A stretch of 33,747 nucleotides of DNA from Planococcus soli (GTDB lineage Bacteria; Bacillota; Bacilli; Bacillales_A; Planococcaceae), in assembly GCF_016881065.1 (NCBI RefSeq), contig NZ_WXYN01000023.1, forward strand, positions 1-33,747. Reading direction: 5' to 3'. A program made the position numbers and the translations under genes. Each line of letters opens with the position of its first letter. The stretch's first letter is position 1. Shown here in pieces: positions 1-8,609 of the stretch. The notes under the pieces are model-generated. The model worked only from the letters and a program-made list of their open reading frames with translations, ran no database searches and was not told the origin of the DNA.

Positions 1-38
1 TGCGATGGTCGTAGGTTCGAGTCCTACCTTCGGAGCCA
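1..38 (+). tRNA. tRNA-Asn, 3' part only (cut by window start)
   Basis: Only the 3' half is inside the window. The T arm (GTAGG, loop TTCGAGT, CCTAC) is at 11-27, followed by the acceptor strand CTTCGGA, discriminator G35 and an encoded CCA at 36-38. The anticodon is missing, so the identity is inferred. The T arm matches the Bacillus tRNA-Asn I know, and Asn-Ser-Glu is the usual order at the end of Bacillus tRNA clusters. The next two genes here are Ser and Glu. Confidence 0.7.
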
Positions 39-42
39 TACT

Positions 43-133
43 GGGGAAGTACTCAAGTGGCTGAAGAGGCGCCCCTGCTAAGGGTGTAGGTCGGGCAACC
101 GGCGCGAGGGTTCAAATCCCTCCTTCTCCGCCA
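43..133 (+). tRNA. tRNA-Ser (GCU)
   Basis: A class II tRNA of 91 nt. Acceptor GGGGAAG (43-49) pairs with CTTCTCC (123-129) with one G-U. The anticodon loop CTGCTAA carries GCT. A long variable arm follows, then the T arm GAGGG/CCCTC. The discriminator is G130 and CCA is encoded at 131-133. It starts four bases after the preceding tRNA and is probably co-transcribed with it. Confidence 0.96.
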
Positions 134-139
134 GTATTA

Positions 140-211
140 GGCCCCTTGGTCAAGCGGTTAAGACACCGCCCTTTCACGGCGGTAACACGGGTTCGAATCC
201 CGTAGGGGTCA
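140..211 (+). tRNA. tRNA-Glu (UUC)
   Basis: A 72-nt tRNA. Acceptor GGCCCCT (140-146) pairs with AGGGGTC (204-210). The anticodon loop CTTTCAC gives anticodon TTC. The T arm is CGGGT-TCGAA-TCCCG-like. The discriminator is A211. The following bases are TCA, so CCA is not encoded here, unlike the upstream two tRNAs, and must be added by the nucleotidyltransferase. It is the last gene of the tRNA operon. Confidence 0.96.
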
Positions 212-222
212 TCATAAAAAAG

Positions 223-254
223 CGTCATGCATTCAATTGCATGACGTTTTTTTT
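223..254. terminator. Bidirectional intrinsic terminator, tRNA operon / DMT exporter
   Basis: The stem CGTCATGCA (223-231) / TGCATGACG (238-246) has a six-base loop and is followed by eight T. On the other strand the A run at 216-221 supplies a U tract. The TGA stop of the convergent exporter gene (225-227) lies inside the stem. Confidence 0.9.
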
Positions 255-1190
255 CGTTCTAGCAGAAATATAGCTGTGAAGCATCATCCCAAGCATCACG
301 AGCAATATGCCCAATAGTGATAAACCGGAAGGAAAAGCAATGGCTAGAAAAAGAACTTCACCTACTAAAGCAAATAAAACTTCCATCGATTGGGTAGCTT
401 CAACCGCACCCAGTTTTTGCATATTTCCTCTGACCAAGTCTGTGGCTTTGAAGAACAGCACAGTGGCAATAACTCCTGAACTGATTGCGACGATCAAAGT
501 TTGAAAGCTTTGAGAAGCTGTAGGACTACCAATCGTTACCAAGCCATAAAAGGACAATATCAGCCAAAATGGCAGGCTCGCTAAAGTCATCCCCAGAACA
601 CGCTGATAAGCATCCAATCGACCGCCGCATATGTCCATCATTTTTCGGTTGCCTAGTGGATATGCGAAAGCAGCGACGATGACTGGAACAAAACCAAACC
701 ACAGTGTTGCCGAAGAAACGGCTGCCACATGCTCTAACTGCATCAAGCTCACACCAGCCAATATGATAAAGGAAACTAACAGTCCCCTAATGGGAATTTT
801 TCCTTTGATCTGGATAGTCTCTTTATTACTATGTATGGTAATTAGAAACAACGGAGCAAGTAAAGTGCCAGCAATAATGGTGATTTGCCATGTGCCTGCA
901 ATTAGCCAGCCTGGGGAATAGGCAGCTGCAAAACATAAGGGAGCGTAAAATAAACCGAATCCTACAAAGCTCCAAAGCAGCCAAGCTCTTTTGTTTCTGC
1001 TCATTTCTTTTAACAGCGGCTTTAAGTTCTTCCGGGAAAGAACGATGATCAATAAAAAGGGAATCATAAAAATATAGCGGAGAGAAGCACTCCAGATCCA
1101 ACTCCCGCCGTCTGCTTCCATCGTGGCGTTCAAGACAAAAGTAAAGGCAAAGAAAAAAGCAGCTATAATGCCGATCAAAATGGGTTTCAC
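225..1190 (-). CDS. DMT-superfamily putative multidrug/metabolite exporter (EmrE/EamA type)
   Basis: A 321-residue, very hydrophobic protein with about ten predicted membrane segments from residue 5 to about 310. This matches two EamA-like five-helix repeats. The N-terminal MKPILIGIIAAFFFAFTFVL and the SWIWSASLRY segment are typical of the 'putative multidrug resistance efflux transporter' branch of drug/metabolite transporters. The substrate cannot be read from sequence. The start is GTG, preceded by a strong AAGGAGG at 1198-1204 with good spacing. It is monocistronic between the menA terminator and the tRNA terminator, and its stop codon is embedded in the latter. The family call is secure; the drug-efflux role is only a family label. 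Confidence 0.85.
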   Translation of the reverse strand: MKPILIGIIAAFFFAFTFVLNATMEADGGSWIWSASLRYIFMIPFLLIIVLSRKNLKPLLKEMSRNKRAWLLWSFVGFGLFYAPLCFAAAYSPGWLIAGTWQITIIAGTLLAPLFLITIHSNKETIQIKGKIPIRGLLVSFIILAGVSLMQLEHVAAVSSATLWFGFVPVIVAAFAYPLGNRKMMDICGGRLDAYQRVLGMTLASLPFWLILSFYGLVTIGSPTASQSFQTLIVAISSGVIATVLFFKATDLVRGNMQKLGAVEATQSMEVLFALVGEVLFLAIAFPSGLSLLGILLVMLGMMLHSYISARTKKNVMQLNA

Positions 1191-1272
1191 TTTGTAACCT
1201 CCTTAAAAAGTGCCATTTAATTATTCATCTACTATAACGCATGCTTAGATTTCAACATAGTATTATTCAAAC

Positions 1273-1303
1273 AAAAAAGGGATTCCATAGGGATCCCTTT
1301 TTT
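1273..1303 (-). terminator. Intrinsic terminator of menA
   Basis: AAAAAAGGGAT (1273-1283) pairs with ATCCCTTTTTT (1293-1303). Additional CC/GG pairs sit inside around an ATA loop. It lies just past the menA stop and provides a U run on the minus strand; it may work in both directions. Confidence 0.85.
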
Positions 1304-1311
1304 CGCAGTAT

Positions 1312-2223
1312 TTATAGAAGATAATCAATCAGTAATCCGATTCCAAGCAAGAATGCGACAAATGTATTCGTTTTGCCTGTATCCTTCATGGCAGGCATCA
1401 CTTTTAACGGTTCTGTGTAGCGTTTAAAGATCTGAACGACTTTGATGGGTTTCAGGACACTGAGGAAGACTAATAAAGCCCAAGGCGTCAGCATTCCGGT
1501 CGCAACAAGAATAACAATCCAGGCGTATGCCAGAATGAAGAAAGACAATAGTATATTGACTGCTGCTGGTCTTCTGACTAGTATCGCCAGCGTTTTGCGC
1601 CCGCTTTCTTCGTCACCCACAATGTCACGGATATTATTAGATAACATAATTGCTGCTACTAGCAAAGTGCTCGGTACAGCAAGCAAGGAAGCTTCCAGTG
1701 TAACCATTCCAGTTTGAATGTAGAAGGCGATGATGACAATCAGATAGCCCATTACCACTCCAGAAAAAAGTTCGCCAAAAGGGGTGTAAGCAATCGGATA
1801 AGGTCCACCGGTATATAGGTAGCCGATCATCATCGCCACTGCGCCAACGACCAAAAGCCACCAGCTGGTTTGTGAACAAATGTAGAGCCCGATGACCGCG
1901 GCGATTCCGTAAAATACTAAAGCTAAAGCCAAGACGGTTTTTGGTTTCACACCGTTTCGAACGATTGCGCCGCCGATGCCGACAGAATTTTCATTGTCGA
2001 GGCCTCTGGCGAAATCGTAATACTCGTTGAACATATTGGTGGCTGCTTGAATCAACAAACTTGCGACAAGCATCGCCAGGAATAAAATCCAGTCTATCGG
2101 GGAATAGTGTAAAGCGATCATTGTTCCCAGGAAAACGGGAGCGAAGGATGCAGTCAAGGTGTGGGGGCGGGTCAGCTGCCACCAGACGCGCCATCCGCTG
2201 TCAGCTTGTAGTGAATGTGTCAT
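1312..2223 (-). CDS. menA: 1,4-dihydroxy-2-naphthoate polyprenyltransferase MenA
   Basis: This membrane prenyltransferase of the UbiA family attaches the isoprenoid tail to 1,4-dihydroxy-2-naphthoate, giving demethylmenaquinone. The first Asp-rich site is visible as NEYYDFARGLDNE and the second as NNIRDIVGDEESGRKT. Several hydrophobic segments follow the soluble N-terminus that contains WWQLTRPHTL. I place the start at the ATG at 2221-2223 (MTHSLQ), because AAAGGAG at 2232-2239 sits 7-8 bases upstream. An in-frame GTG at 2250 would put this ribosome binding site inside the gene. It is divergent from menF across about 170 bp, as in other Bacillales. Length of 303 residues is normal. Confidence 0.96.
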   Translation of the reverse strand: MTHSLQADSGWRVWWQLTRPHTLTASFAPVFLGTMIALHYSPIDWILFLAMLVASLLIQAATNMFNEYYDFARGLDNENSVGIGGAIVRNGVKPKTVLALALVFYGIAAVIGLYICSQTSWWLLVVGAVAMMIGYLYTGGPYPIAYTPFGELFSGVVMGYLIVIIAFYIQTGMVTLEASLLAVPSTLLVAAIMLSNNIRDIVGDEESGRKTLAILVRRPAAVNILLSFFILAYAWIVILVATGMLTPWALLVFLSVLKPIKVVQIFKRYTEPLKVMPAMKDTGKTNTFVAFLLGIGLLIDYLL

Positions 2224-2394
2224 ATCTATCTCTCCTTTAATTCTTTCCACTGTTCATTGTACTTCAAAATAGAAGGGAATACAGCAAATGATGTGCTGAT
2301 TTTAGCAGAAAAGAGTATGATAGAGGATAGAGATTAAAAAGTAAAACAGTGAGTGGAATAAACGAGACGCTTGTCTTAAAACGGAGGTAATCAG
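2224..2394. promoter_or_regulatory. Divergent menA/menF promoter region
   Basis: About 170 bp between the two men transcription units. For menF a TATGAT -10-like hexamer lies at 2316-2321, but the upstream -35 is poor. Just upstream, TGCT-GATTTT-AGCA (2294-2307) is a short inverted repeat that could be an operator. For menA a TACAAT hexamer around 2262-2267 (minus strand) lacks a good -35 partner. The menF ribosome binding site GGAGGT is at 2383-2388. Promoter placement is tentative. Confidence 0.4.
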
Positions 2395-3786
2395 GTGAAT
2401 TCAGAATCGACTTCATCGACCCAGCAATCTGCGGAAAGCCATTACGAGGGCTACCGCTTTTATACTGAAACAATCGAAGTAACCCGCATGTCTGCTTTGG
2501 CATTTTTTGAAGCTGGAGGGGATGAATATGCCGGAAAACGCATGTATTGGCAAAATCGTGAAAAGACCTTTACACTCGTTGGAATTGGTCATGCCCATGT
2601 CCTGTCTACAAACAAACTAGCAGGGAGATTCGGGAAAATAAAGGAAGACTGGAAAAGTTTATGCCGCCAGATCGTTAATGAAGAAAGTTCTGTACAACCA
2701 GTTCTTTTTGGGGGCTTCTCATTCGATCCTTTGAACAACAAGCCGAGTGAATGGAGAAGGTTTCAGCAGGCTTATTTTGCAGTGCCGACTTTTCAATTGA
2801 TTTTAAAAGGAGATCAGGCTTTTGTCAGCATCCATTTTATCACTAACCAGCAAGAAAGTTTTGCAGAGTTTGATGCGATGCGCAAAGAACGCGACAAACT
2901 GATTCACGCTGCTCAAGTATCAGAAGTGGATAAATACGATAAACCTCAGGCGACTGGGCGAACAGAGCTTAGAAAAGAAGAATACTTGGGATCTATTCAA
3001 CAGGTTACAGATATCATCAAAGCTGAAGGGGTGGAAAAAGTCGTAATTGCGCGCACCTTAAAACTGGAATATGAACAGAAGCTATCTCCAACTGCTGCTT
3101 TGTATCAAGTTTCCAATGAACAACCTGAAAGCTTCTTGTTTGGTTTGGAAGCGGAAGAACAGTTTTTCTTTGGTGCAACACCTGAGCGGTTAGTGAAAGT
3201 GGAAGACCGGAAAGCGCTCTCGACGTGTTTAGCCGGCTCTACTCCGAGAGGGAAAACCGTCGAGAAGGATACCGAACTTGGTGAAGCCTTGTTAAAAGAT
3301 CCAAAAAATCGCGCTGAACATCAATATGTCGTCAAGATGATCAGTGAAGTGTTTGAAGCGAATTGCAGCCGGACAATCGTTCCCAAGTTGCCGAAACTGA
3401 TGAAAATCAGGGATATTCAGCATTTGTATACACCGGTTGAAGGTGAATTAAATTCTGGCTCAACTTTGTTTGATTTGGTGGAGGTTCTTCACCCGACGCC
3501 GGCGCTTGGCGGGGAACCGAAATTAAAGGCTTTAGAGCTGATCCGTGACTACGAAGCAATGAACCGTGGCTACTACGCAGCTCCGATCGGATGGATCGAT
3601 GCCAAAGGAGACGGCGAATTTGCTGTCGCGATCCGTTCGGCTTTATTGGATGGTGAAAAAGCTTATTTATATGCAGGCGGTGGAATTGTAGCAGATTCCA
3701 CGCCTCAATCAGAGTATGACGAGACATGGGTTAAATTCAGACCGATGCTTCGGGCATTGGGAGGTCAATTGAGTGACGAATCGTAA
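2395..3786 (+). CDS. menF: Isochorismate synthase MenF
   Basis: Converts chorismate to isochorismate, the first step committed to menaquinone. It is a 463-residue chorismate-binding enzyme. The C-terminal catalytic half contains KVVIART (Lys215, equivalent to the general base in MenF/EntC), ATPERLV around 261-267, AGSTPRG, LHPTPALGG, GYYAAPIGW and the terminal GGGIVADS...E..ETWVKFRPM block. The N-terminal half is the less conserved portion usual for Bacillus MenF. GTG start with GGAGGT seven bases upstream. Its last 14 bases overlap menD, so translation is probably coupled. First gene of the menF-D-H-B-E-C cluster. Confidence 0.96.
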   Translation: MNSESTSSTQQSAESHYEGYRFYTETIEVTRMSALAFFEAGGDEYAGKRMYWQNREKTFTLVGIGHAHVLSTNKLAGRFGKIKEDWKSLCRQIVNEESSVQPVLFGGFSFDPLNNKPSEWRRFQQAYFAVPTFQLILKGDQAFVSIHFITNQQESFAEFDAMRKERDKLIHAAQVSEVDKYDKPQATGRTELRKEEYLGSIQQVTDIIKAEGVEKVVIARTLKLEYEQKLSPTAALYQVSNEQPESFLFGLEAEEQFFFGATPERLVKVEDRKALSTCLAGSTPRGKTVEKDTELGEALLKDPKNRAEHQYVVKMISEVFEANCSRTIVPKLPKLMKIRDIQHLYTPVEGELNSGSTLFDLVEVLHPTPALGGEPKLKALELIRDYEAMNRGYYAAPIGWIDAKGDGEFAVAIRSALLDGEKAYLYAGGGIVADSTPQSEYDETWVKFRPMLRALGGQLSDES

Positions 3787-5473
3787 AGCATTAACCGAAT
3801 ACGTATCTGCATTTACCCATTCGCTGGTTGAACTGGGGGTGTCGGATGTTGTAATCAGTCCAGGGTCCCGGTCCACTCCGCTTGCATATGCCTGTATGAA
3901 ACAGGAAGGGTTGACTGTATACCGGCAGATCGATGAACGCTCAGCGGCTTATTTTGCGCTTGGTATGGCGAAAGCTTCTGGCAGACCCGTAATGCTGTTA
4001 TGTACATCGGGCACTGCGGCGGCAAACTATTTTCCGGCAGTCATTGAAGCGTATTATGCGCGAGTGCCGTTGATCGTCGTAACGGCAGATCGGCCGCACG
4101 AGCTAAGGGAAGTCGGAGCACCGCAAGCCATCAACCAGGTCAATTTGTTCGGAGCACATGTCAAGTGGGCGACGGATTTGCCGATGCCAGAGACGGAAAA
4201 CCAATTGGCATTCTTGTCTCGCCATCTGCATCGCTCTGTCCAAAGTGCAAGCAGTGAACCGAAAGGGCCGGTACATGTCAATGTGCCGTTCCGGGAACCT
4301 TTGCGCATCGATTTTGAACAGGCTTATGAAAGTCTGGGGGAAATTGCTCATTTCGGTGGAGAAATGGCTTTATCGCCTAGCAGCCAGGAATTTTTAAAGA
4401 ACCTGATGAAAAAAGAAAAAGGTCTGCTGATTGTCGGAGAAATGACTGCACCGATGCCGGTTGAATTCTGGAGTTTTATCCAACAGCTTGATTGGCCGGT
4501 ACTTGCGGATCCTTTGTCGAATTTACGGGGGAATGTTCCTCCAGAAGCAAAGCATTTGATCATCGATTCTTATGATGCCTTATTGAAAAATGAAGCATTC
4601 AAGAAAGAGGCGACGCCTGAAGCCGTCATCCGGATCGGACCACAGCCGGTGTCGAAGCCGCTGTCTTTGTTCCTTGCTGGAGTGAAACCGAAAGTTTATG
4701 TGGTGTTTGATGAAAGTCCGATGCTGCGGGATGCACAGTCGCTGGCTACTCATCACATCCAATCGTCGGCGGCCGGCTTGTGGCAGCTGCCATTAGAAGT
4801 AAAACAAGCGAGCTCTTACCGTGAAAAATGGACAGCTGCTTCGGAGCTCTACTGGAAAGCTGTCAACAGCCATTGCAAGGAAGAGCTGGATGAAGGCGTT
4901 TTGGCAAAAGTATTTTTTGATAAACTGGAAGCTTGCGACCTGATTGTCGGCAGCAGTATGCCGATACGCGATGTCGATACTTTCTTTAATACAACTGAGC
5001 GGGATGTCATGATTTACGCCAATCGTGGTGCAAACGGCATTGATGGAGTGGTATCGACGGCATTTGGCGTCCAGGCGGCAAAAAGGCGTCCAGCGTATTT
5101 GTTTATCGGTGATTTGTCGTTTCTTCATGACATGAACGGATTGATTGCATCCAAAATGCAGCCGACGGATTTGACGATTGTCATCATGAATAACGATGGA
5201 GGAGGGATCTTCTCTTATTTGCCGCAGTCTCAGGAAGAGCGTCATTTTGAGGATTTGTTCGGAACGCCGACAGGGCTGACTTTTAGCGATGCAGCAAAAA
5301 TGTACGATGCGCAATATGCTGCAGTCGAAACAGCAGAACAATTAGCACAGGCGTTGGATCAGCCAAAAGACAAAGCTGTGAAAATTATTGAAGTGTTCAC
5401 CGACCGCCAGCACAATGTCGCAACACACCGCAAATTATGGAGCCGATTAGACGGGGAGCTGGCCAAGCAATGA
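3773..5473 (+). CDS. menD: SEPHCHC synthase MenD (TPP-dependent)
   Basis: Adds a succinic semialdehyde unit from 2-oxoglutarate to isochorismate, giving 2-succinyl-5-enolpyruvyl-6-hydroxy-3-cyclohexene-1-carboxylate. The 566 residues match the family. Visible signatures are VISPGSRSTPLA near the N-terminus, QIDERSAAYFALG containing the conserved TPP-activating Glu, the GTAAANYFPAVIEA segment, and the C-terminal TPP/Mg site NNDGGGIFSYLPQ preceded by FIGDLSFLHDMNG. GTG start inside menF with GGGAGGT upstream. Its stop TGA overlaps the menH ATG (ATGA at 5470-5473), a coupling arrangement. Confidence 0.97.
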   Translation: MTNRKALTEYVSAFTHSLVELGVSDVVISPGSRSTPLAYACMKQEGLTVYRQIDERSAAYFALGMAKASGRPVMLLCTSGTAAANYFPAVIEAYYARVPLIVVTADRPHELREVGAPQAINQVNLFGAHVKWATDLPMPETENQLAFLSRHLHRSVQSASSEPKGPVHVNVPFREPLRIDFEQAYESLGEIAHFGGEMALSPSSQEFLKNLMKKEKGLLIVGEMTAPMPVEFWSFIQQLDWPVLADPLSNLRGNVPPEAKHLIIDSYDALLKNEAFKKEATPEAVIRIGPQPVSKPLSLFLAGVKPKVYVVFDESPMLRDAQSLATHHIQSSAAGLWQLPLEVKQASSYREKWTAASELYWKAVNSHCKEELDEGVLAKVFFDKLEACDLIVGSSMPIRDVDTFFNTTERDVMIYANRGANGIDGVVSTAFGVQAAKRRPAYLFIGDLSFLHDMNGLIASKMQPTDLTIVIMNNDGGGIFSYLPQSQEERHFEDLFGTPTGLTFSDAAKMYDAQYAAVETAEQLAQALDQPKDKAVKIIEVFTDRQHNVATHRKLWSRLDGELAKQ

Positions 5474-6297
5474 AGCTGGCTATTAACGGAACCTGCTATC
5501 ACCTTGAAATAATTAACGAAGACAAACAGGAAGCGGTTGTCTTTTTGCATGGCTTTACCGGCAGCACCAAAAGCTGGCAGCCCGTTATTGAAGCTTGGAA
5601 CGAATCAAGAATCATTTTGATCGATTTGATAGGCCATGGCGAAACGGATTGTCCGGAAACAGTTGAGTCTTATTCAATGGATCGGCAGCTGGAAGATCTG
5701 GATGCTTTGTTTGAGCAGTTGAATTTGGAACGGCTGACGCTAGTCGGCTATTCGATGGGCGGCAGGACAGCGCTGGCTTATGCCTGCAGCTTTCCGGAGC
5801 GGGTCAAAGCACTGGTGCTGGAAAGTGCTTCTCCTGGACTTCGGAGTGAAACTGAGCGGCAGGAACGCCGGACGCGTGACGAGGGGCTGGCAGAACGGAT
5901 TGTTGCTGGCGGGATAGAAAATTTTGTTGAACGCTGGGAAAACATCCCGTTGTTTGACAGCCAAAAATCCCTGCCAGATTCTTTGAAACGGACCGTTCGC
6001 GAAGAGCGTTTGGCACAGAATCCGGTTGGGCTTGCGAACAGCCTAAGGGGTATGGGAACCGGTGCACAAGCGTCCTATTGGGGGCGGCTGGCAGAGCTGG
6101 ACATGCCGGTTTTATTGGTGACGGGCCGCTTGGACGAGAAGTTTGAGGCGATTGCCGCAGAGATGATGAAGCTATTGCCAAACGCTGTTCACAAAACTAT
6201 CGATGCAGGGCATGCAATACATGTGGAAAAACCTGTTGAATTTGCTACAATAGTAAGAGAGTATTTAAGTTTGAACTATCAAGGAGGAAAATCATGA
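5470..6297 (+). CDS. menH: SHCHC synthase MenH (alpha/beta hydrolase fold)
   Basis: Eliminates pyruvate from SEPHCHC to give 2-succinyl-6-hydroxy-2,4-cyclohexadiene-1-carboxylate. From the ATG at 5470 the protein is 275 residues, the usual MenH length. The oxyanion-region motif HGFTGS is at 27-32, the nucleophile elbow GYSMGG at 93-98 (Ser95), the acid Asp222 in TGRLDEK, and the base His248 in DAGHAIH. An in-frame ATG at 5437 lies inside menD and lacks a ribosome binding site, so I prefer 5470, which forms ATGA with the menD stop. It overlaps menB the same way. In B. subtilis this position is held by ytxM/menH. Confidence 0.94.
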   Translation: MKLAINGTCYHLEIINEDKQEAVVFLHGFTGSTKSWQPVIEAWNESRIILIDLIGHGETDCPETVESYSMDRQLEDLDALFEQLNLERLTLVGYSMGGRTALAYACSFPERVKALVLESASPGLRSETERQERRTRDEGLAERIVAGGIENFVERWENIPLFDSQKSLPDSLKRTVREERLAQNPVGLANSLRGMGTGAQASYWGRLAELDMPVLLVTGRLDEKFEAIAAEMMKLLPNAVHKTIDAGHAIHVEKPVEFATIVREYLSLNYQGGKS

Positions 6298-7112
6298 CAC
6301 GCGAGTGGATTACAGAACGTACATATGAAGATATCAAGTATGAAATTTTTAACGGTATTGCTAAAATCACCATCAACCGTCCGGAAGTGCGCAATGCATT
6401 CCGTCCGAAAACAGTTCACGAATTGATCGATGCATTTTCACGCGCACGCGATAACGCAGATGTAGGTGTCATTGTTTTGACTGGCGAAGGCGAAAAGGCT
6501 TTCTGTTCAGGCGGCGACCAATCAGTACGCGGACATGGCGGCTATGTTGGAGAAGATGAGATTCCGCGTTTGAATGTCCTAGACCTTCAGCGTTTGATCC
6601 GTGTTATTCCAAAGCCGGTCATCGCAATGGTTGCGGGTTATGCAATCGGCGGCGGACACGTTTTGCATGTGGTTTGTGACTTGACGATTGCTGCAGACAA
6701 TGCACGTTTCGGACAAACAGGACCGCGCGTCGGTTCGTTTGATGCAGGCTATGGTTCAGGTTACTTGGCCCGCATCATCGGACACAAGAAAGCCCGTGAA
6801 ATCTGGTACCTATGCCGTCAGTATGATGCACAGGAAGCATTGGATATGGGCCTAGTCAACACAGTCGTGCCTCTTGACCAATTAGAAGACGAAACGGTTC
6901 AATGGTGCCAGGAAATGCTTGAAATGAGCCCGACTGCACTGCGTTTCGTTAAAGCAGCAATGAATGCCGACACAGATGGTCTGGCTGGATTGCAGCAGAT
7001 GGCTGGAGACGCAACCCTATTGTATTACACAACGGATGAAGCAAAAGAAGGCCGCGATGCGTTCAAAGAAAAACGCAAACCGGATTTTGGCCAATTTCCG
7101 CGTTTCCCATGA
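6294..7112 (+). CDS. menB: 1,4-dihydroxy-2-naphthoyl-CoA synthase MenB
   Basis: Crotonase-fold enzyme closing the second ring of the naphthoquinone from o-succinylbenzoyl-CoA. Its 272 residues are the standard length. Visible signatures are [30 protein letters not shown] (oxyanion hole and CoA site), the IGGGHVLH block, and [18 protein letters not shown], which is diagnostic of MenB among crotonases. The ATG overlaps the menH stop (ATGA at 6294-6297) and has AAGGAGG seven bases upstream, the best ribosome binding site in the cluster. An intrinsic terminator follows 14 bases after the stop, so menB may be the last gene on most transcripts. Confidence 0.97.
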   Translation: MTREWITERTYEDIKYEIFNGIAKITINRPEVRNAFRPKTVHELIDAFSRARDNADVGVIVLTGEGEKAFCSGGDQSVRGHGGYVGEDEIPRLNVLDLQRLIRVIPKPVIAMVAGYAIGGGHVLHVVCDLTIAADNARFGQTGPRVGSFDAGYGSGYLARIIGHKKAREIWYLCRQYDAQEALDMGLVNTVVPLDQLEDETVQWCQEMLEMSPTALRFVKAAMNADTDGLAGLQQMAGDATLLYYTTDEAKEGRDAFKEKRKPDFGQFPRFP

Positions 7113-7126
7113 TTATCGAATAATTG

Positions 7127-7157
7127 AAAGCTGTCCTCTCAGGGGACAGCTTTTTTT
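7127..7157 (+). terminator. Intrinsic terminator/attenuator between menB and menE
   Basis: AAAGCTGTCC (7127-7136), a seven-base loop and GGACAGCTTT (7144-7153), ending in seven T (7151-7157). It stands in the 63-base gap before menE inside an otherwise tightly packed same-strand cluster. It probably reduces menE-menC expression, or menE has its own promoter. The menE ribosome binding site (GAAAGGA, 7161-7167) follows directly. Confidence 0.88.
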
Positions 7158-7175
7158 GAAGAAAGGATTTTTTAG

Positions 7176-8609
7176 ATGAGCTATCCGAACTGGTTGAGCC
7201 AGCGAAGTTATTTGAGCGGAGACCGCATGGCCTTATCGTTTGAGGAAAAGCAATGGACCTTTTCAGAGATTAATGAGCTTGCGCTTGAATATGCTGGTAA
7301 ACTGACTGCACTTGGCATAACAGCGGATTCGCGCATAGCGATCCTGGCTAAGTCCAACCCGCAATTTGTTTTTGTCATGTATGGCTGCCTGCATATGGGC
7401 TGTGAAATGGTCATGTTGAATGAACGGCTTGCAACAGCCGAACTGTCGTATCAAATTGAAGATTCTGGAGTGGATCACGTGTTGGTGGCGGATCAGCTAA
7501 CAGATAAACTGGCGTCTTCCGGAGTGGTTTTATTTAGTGAGCTTGACGCAGCTGTGCCGGTCAGATTCGAACCGCAGCAACACTGGCGACAGGACCGCAC
7601 CATTTCAATTATGTATACATCCGGAACTACAGGCAATCCAAAAGGCGTCCGGCAAACAGCCGAAAACCATTTTTCAAGTGCGGTATCTTCGGCGCTTAAC
7701 ATCGGAATTGCACCTGACGATGTGTGGCTCTGTTCTGTTCCGTTGTTTCACATCAGCGGCTTTTCGATTTTAATGAGATCGCTGATCTATGGCATGGGTG
7801 TGCGTCTCTATGAGAAGTTTGATGCAAAGCGCAGTGCCGAGGAAATTTGCAAGGGAACTGTGACCCATATGTCGGTGGTCGGGGTCATGCTGGAGCGCAT
7901 TTTGAGCAATGTGGAAGAATCTCGATCGCATGCTTCTACTCGGTTTGAAGCAGTTCTTGCCGGCGGCGGACCGATTCCAGTCGCTTACATCAAGCGCGCA
8001 GAGAAATGTGGAATTCCGGTTTTGCAAACTTATGGAATGACGGAAACTTCCTCGCAGACCACAACTTTGCAATCGGCAGATGCAGAGCGGAAAATAGGTT
8101 CTTCAGGAAAACCGTTATTTTTATATGAGGTAAAAATAGATGATGCGCAAAAACCCGGAGACACTGGCGAAATCCTCATTCGCGGTCCTCAAGTGACGCC
8201 CGGCTATATTGGCAGGTTTAACGATCGGAATGTACAGGAAGACGGCTGGCTTCATACGGGAGACATTGGCTACTTGGATGCTGAAGGCTTTTTATTCGTC
8301 GTGGACCGGCGATCAGATTTGATCGTTTCGGGCGGGGAAAACGTCTATCCGGCTGAAATTGAGAAAGTATTGCTTGCCCATCCGGCTGTCCGTGAAGCGG
8401 GTGTCTGTGGTGCAGCAAGCGAGAAGTGGGGAGAGGTTCCTGTAGCATTCGTGGTGCTGAACAAAAAAGCGACAGCGGACGAGCTCTTAACATACTGCCG
8501 GGAGCAAATCGCGCCTTACAAAGTGCCCAAAAGGCTGTCATTTGTCGAGGCGCTGCCGCGCAATGCATCAAACAAACTCTTGAGAAGAGAGATGAGAACA
8601 TGGCTGTAA
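7176..8609 (+). CDS. menE: o-Succinylbenzoate-CoA ligase MenE
   Basis: Adenylate-forming ligase that activates o-succinylbenzoate with ATP and CoA for ring closure by MenB. The 477 residues fit the family. The P-loop-like YTSGTTGNPKG is at 147-157. YGMTETSS follows in the middle, then HTGDIGYLD...FVVDRRSDLIVSGGENVYP, and the catalytic lysine region ASNKLLRREM at the C-terminus. ATG with GAAAGGA at 7161-7167. The last ten bases overlap menC. It is separated from menB by a terminator, so menE-menC may be a partly independent unit. Confidence 0.95.
   Translation: MSYPNWLSQRSYLSGDRMALSFEEKQWTFSEINELALEYAGKLTALGITADSRIAILAKSNPQFVFVMYGCLHMGCEMVMLNERLATAELSYQIEDSGVDHVLVADQLTDKLASSGVVLFSELDAAVPVRFEPQQHWRQDRTISIMYTSGTTGNPKGVRQTAENHFSSAVSSALNIGIAPDDVWLCSVPLFHISGFSILMRSLIYGMGVRLYEKFDAKRSAEEICKGTVTHMSVVGVMLERILSNVEESRSHASTRFEAVLAGGGPIPVAYIKRAEKCGIPVLQTYGMTETSSQTTTLQSADAERKIGSSGKPLFLYEVKIDDAQKPGDTGEILIRGPQVTPGYIGRFNDRNVQEDGWLHTGDIGYLDAEGFLFVVDRRSDLIVSGGENVYPAEIEKVLLAHPAVREAGVCGAASEKWGEVPVAFVVLNKKATADELLTYCREQIAPYKVPKRLSFVEALPRNASNKLLRREMRTWL

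Noticed and set aside
4793-5341. Minus-strand open frame of 182 codons
   Set aside because: Antisense shadow of menD; Cys/His/Arg-rich product without family resemblance.
8426-8599. N-terminal extension of MenC
   Set aside because: Lies within menE in another frame; the conserved MenC N-terminus begins at the ATG at 8600.
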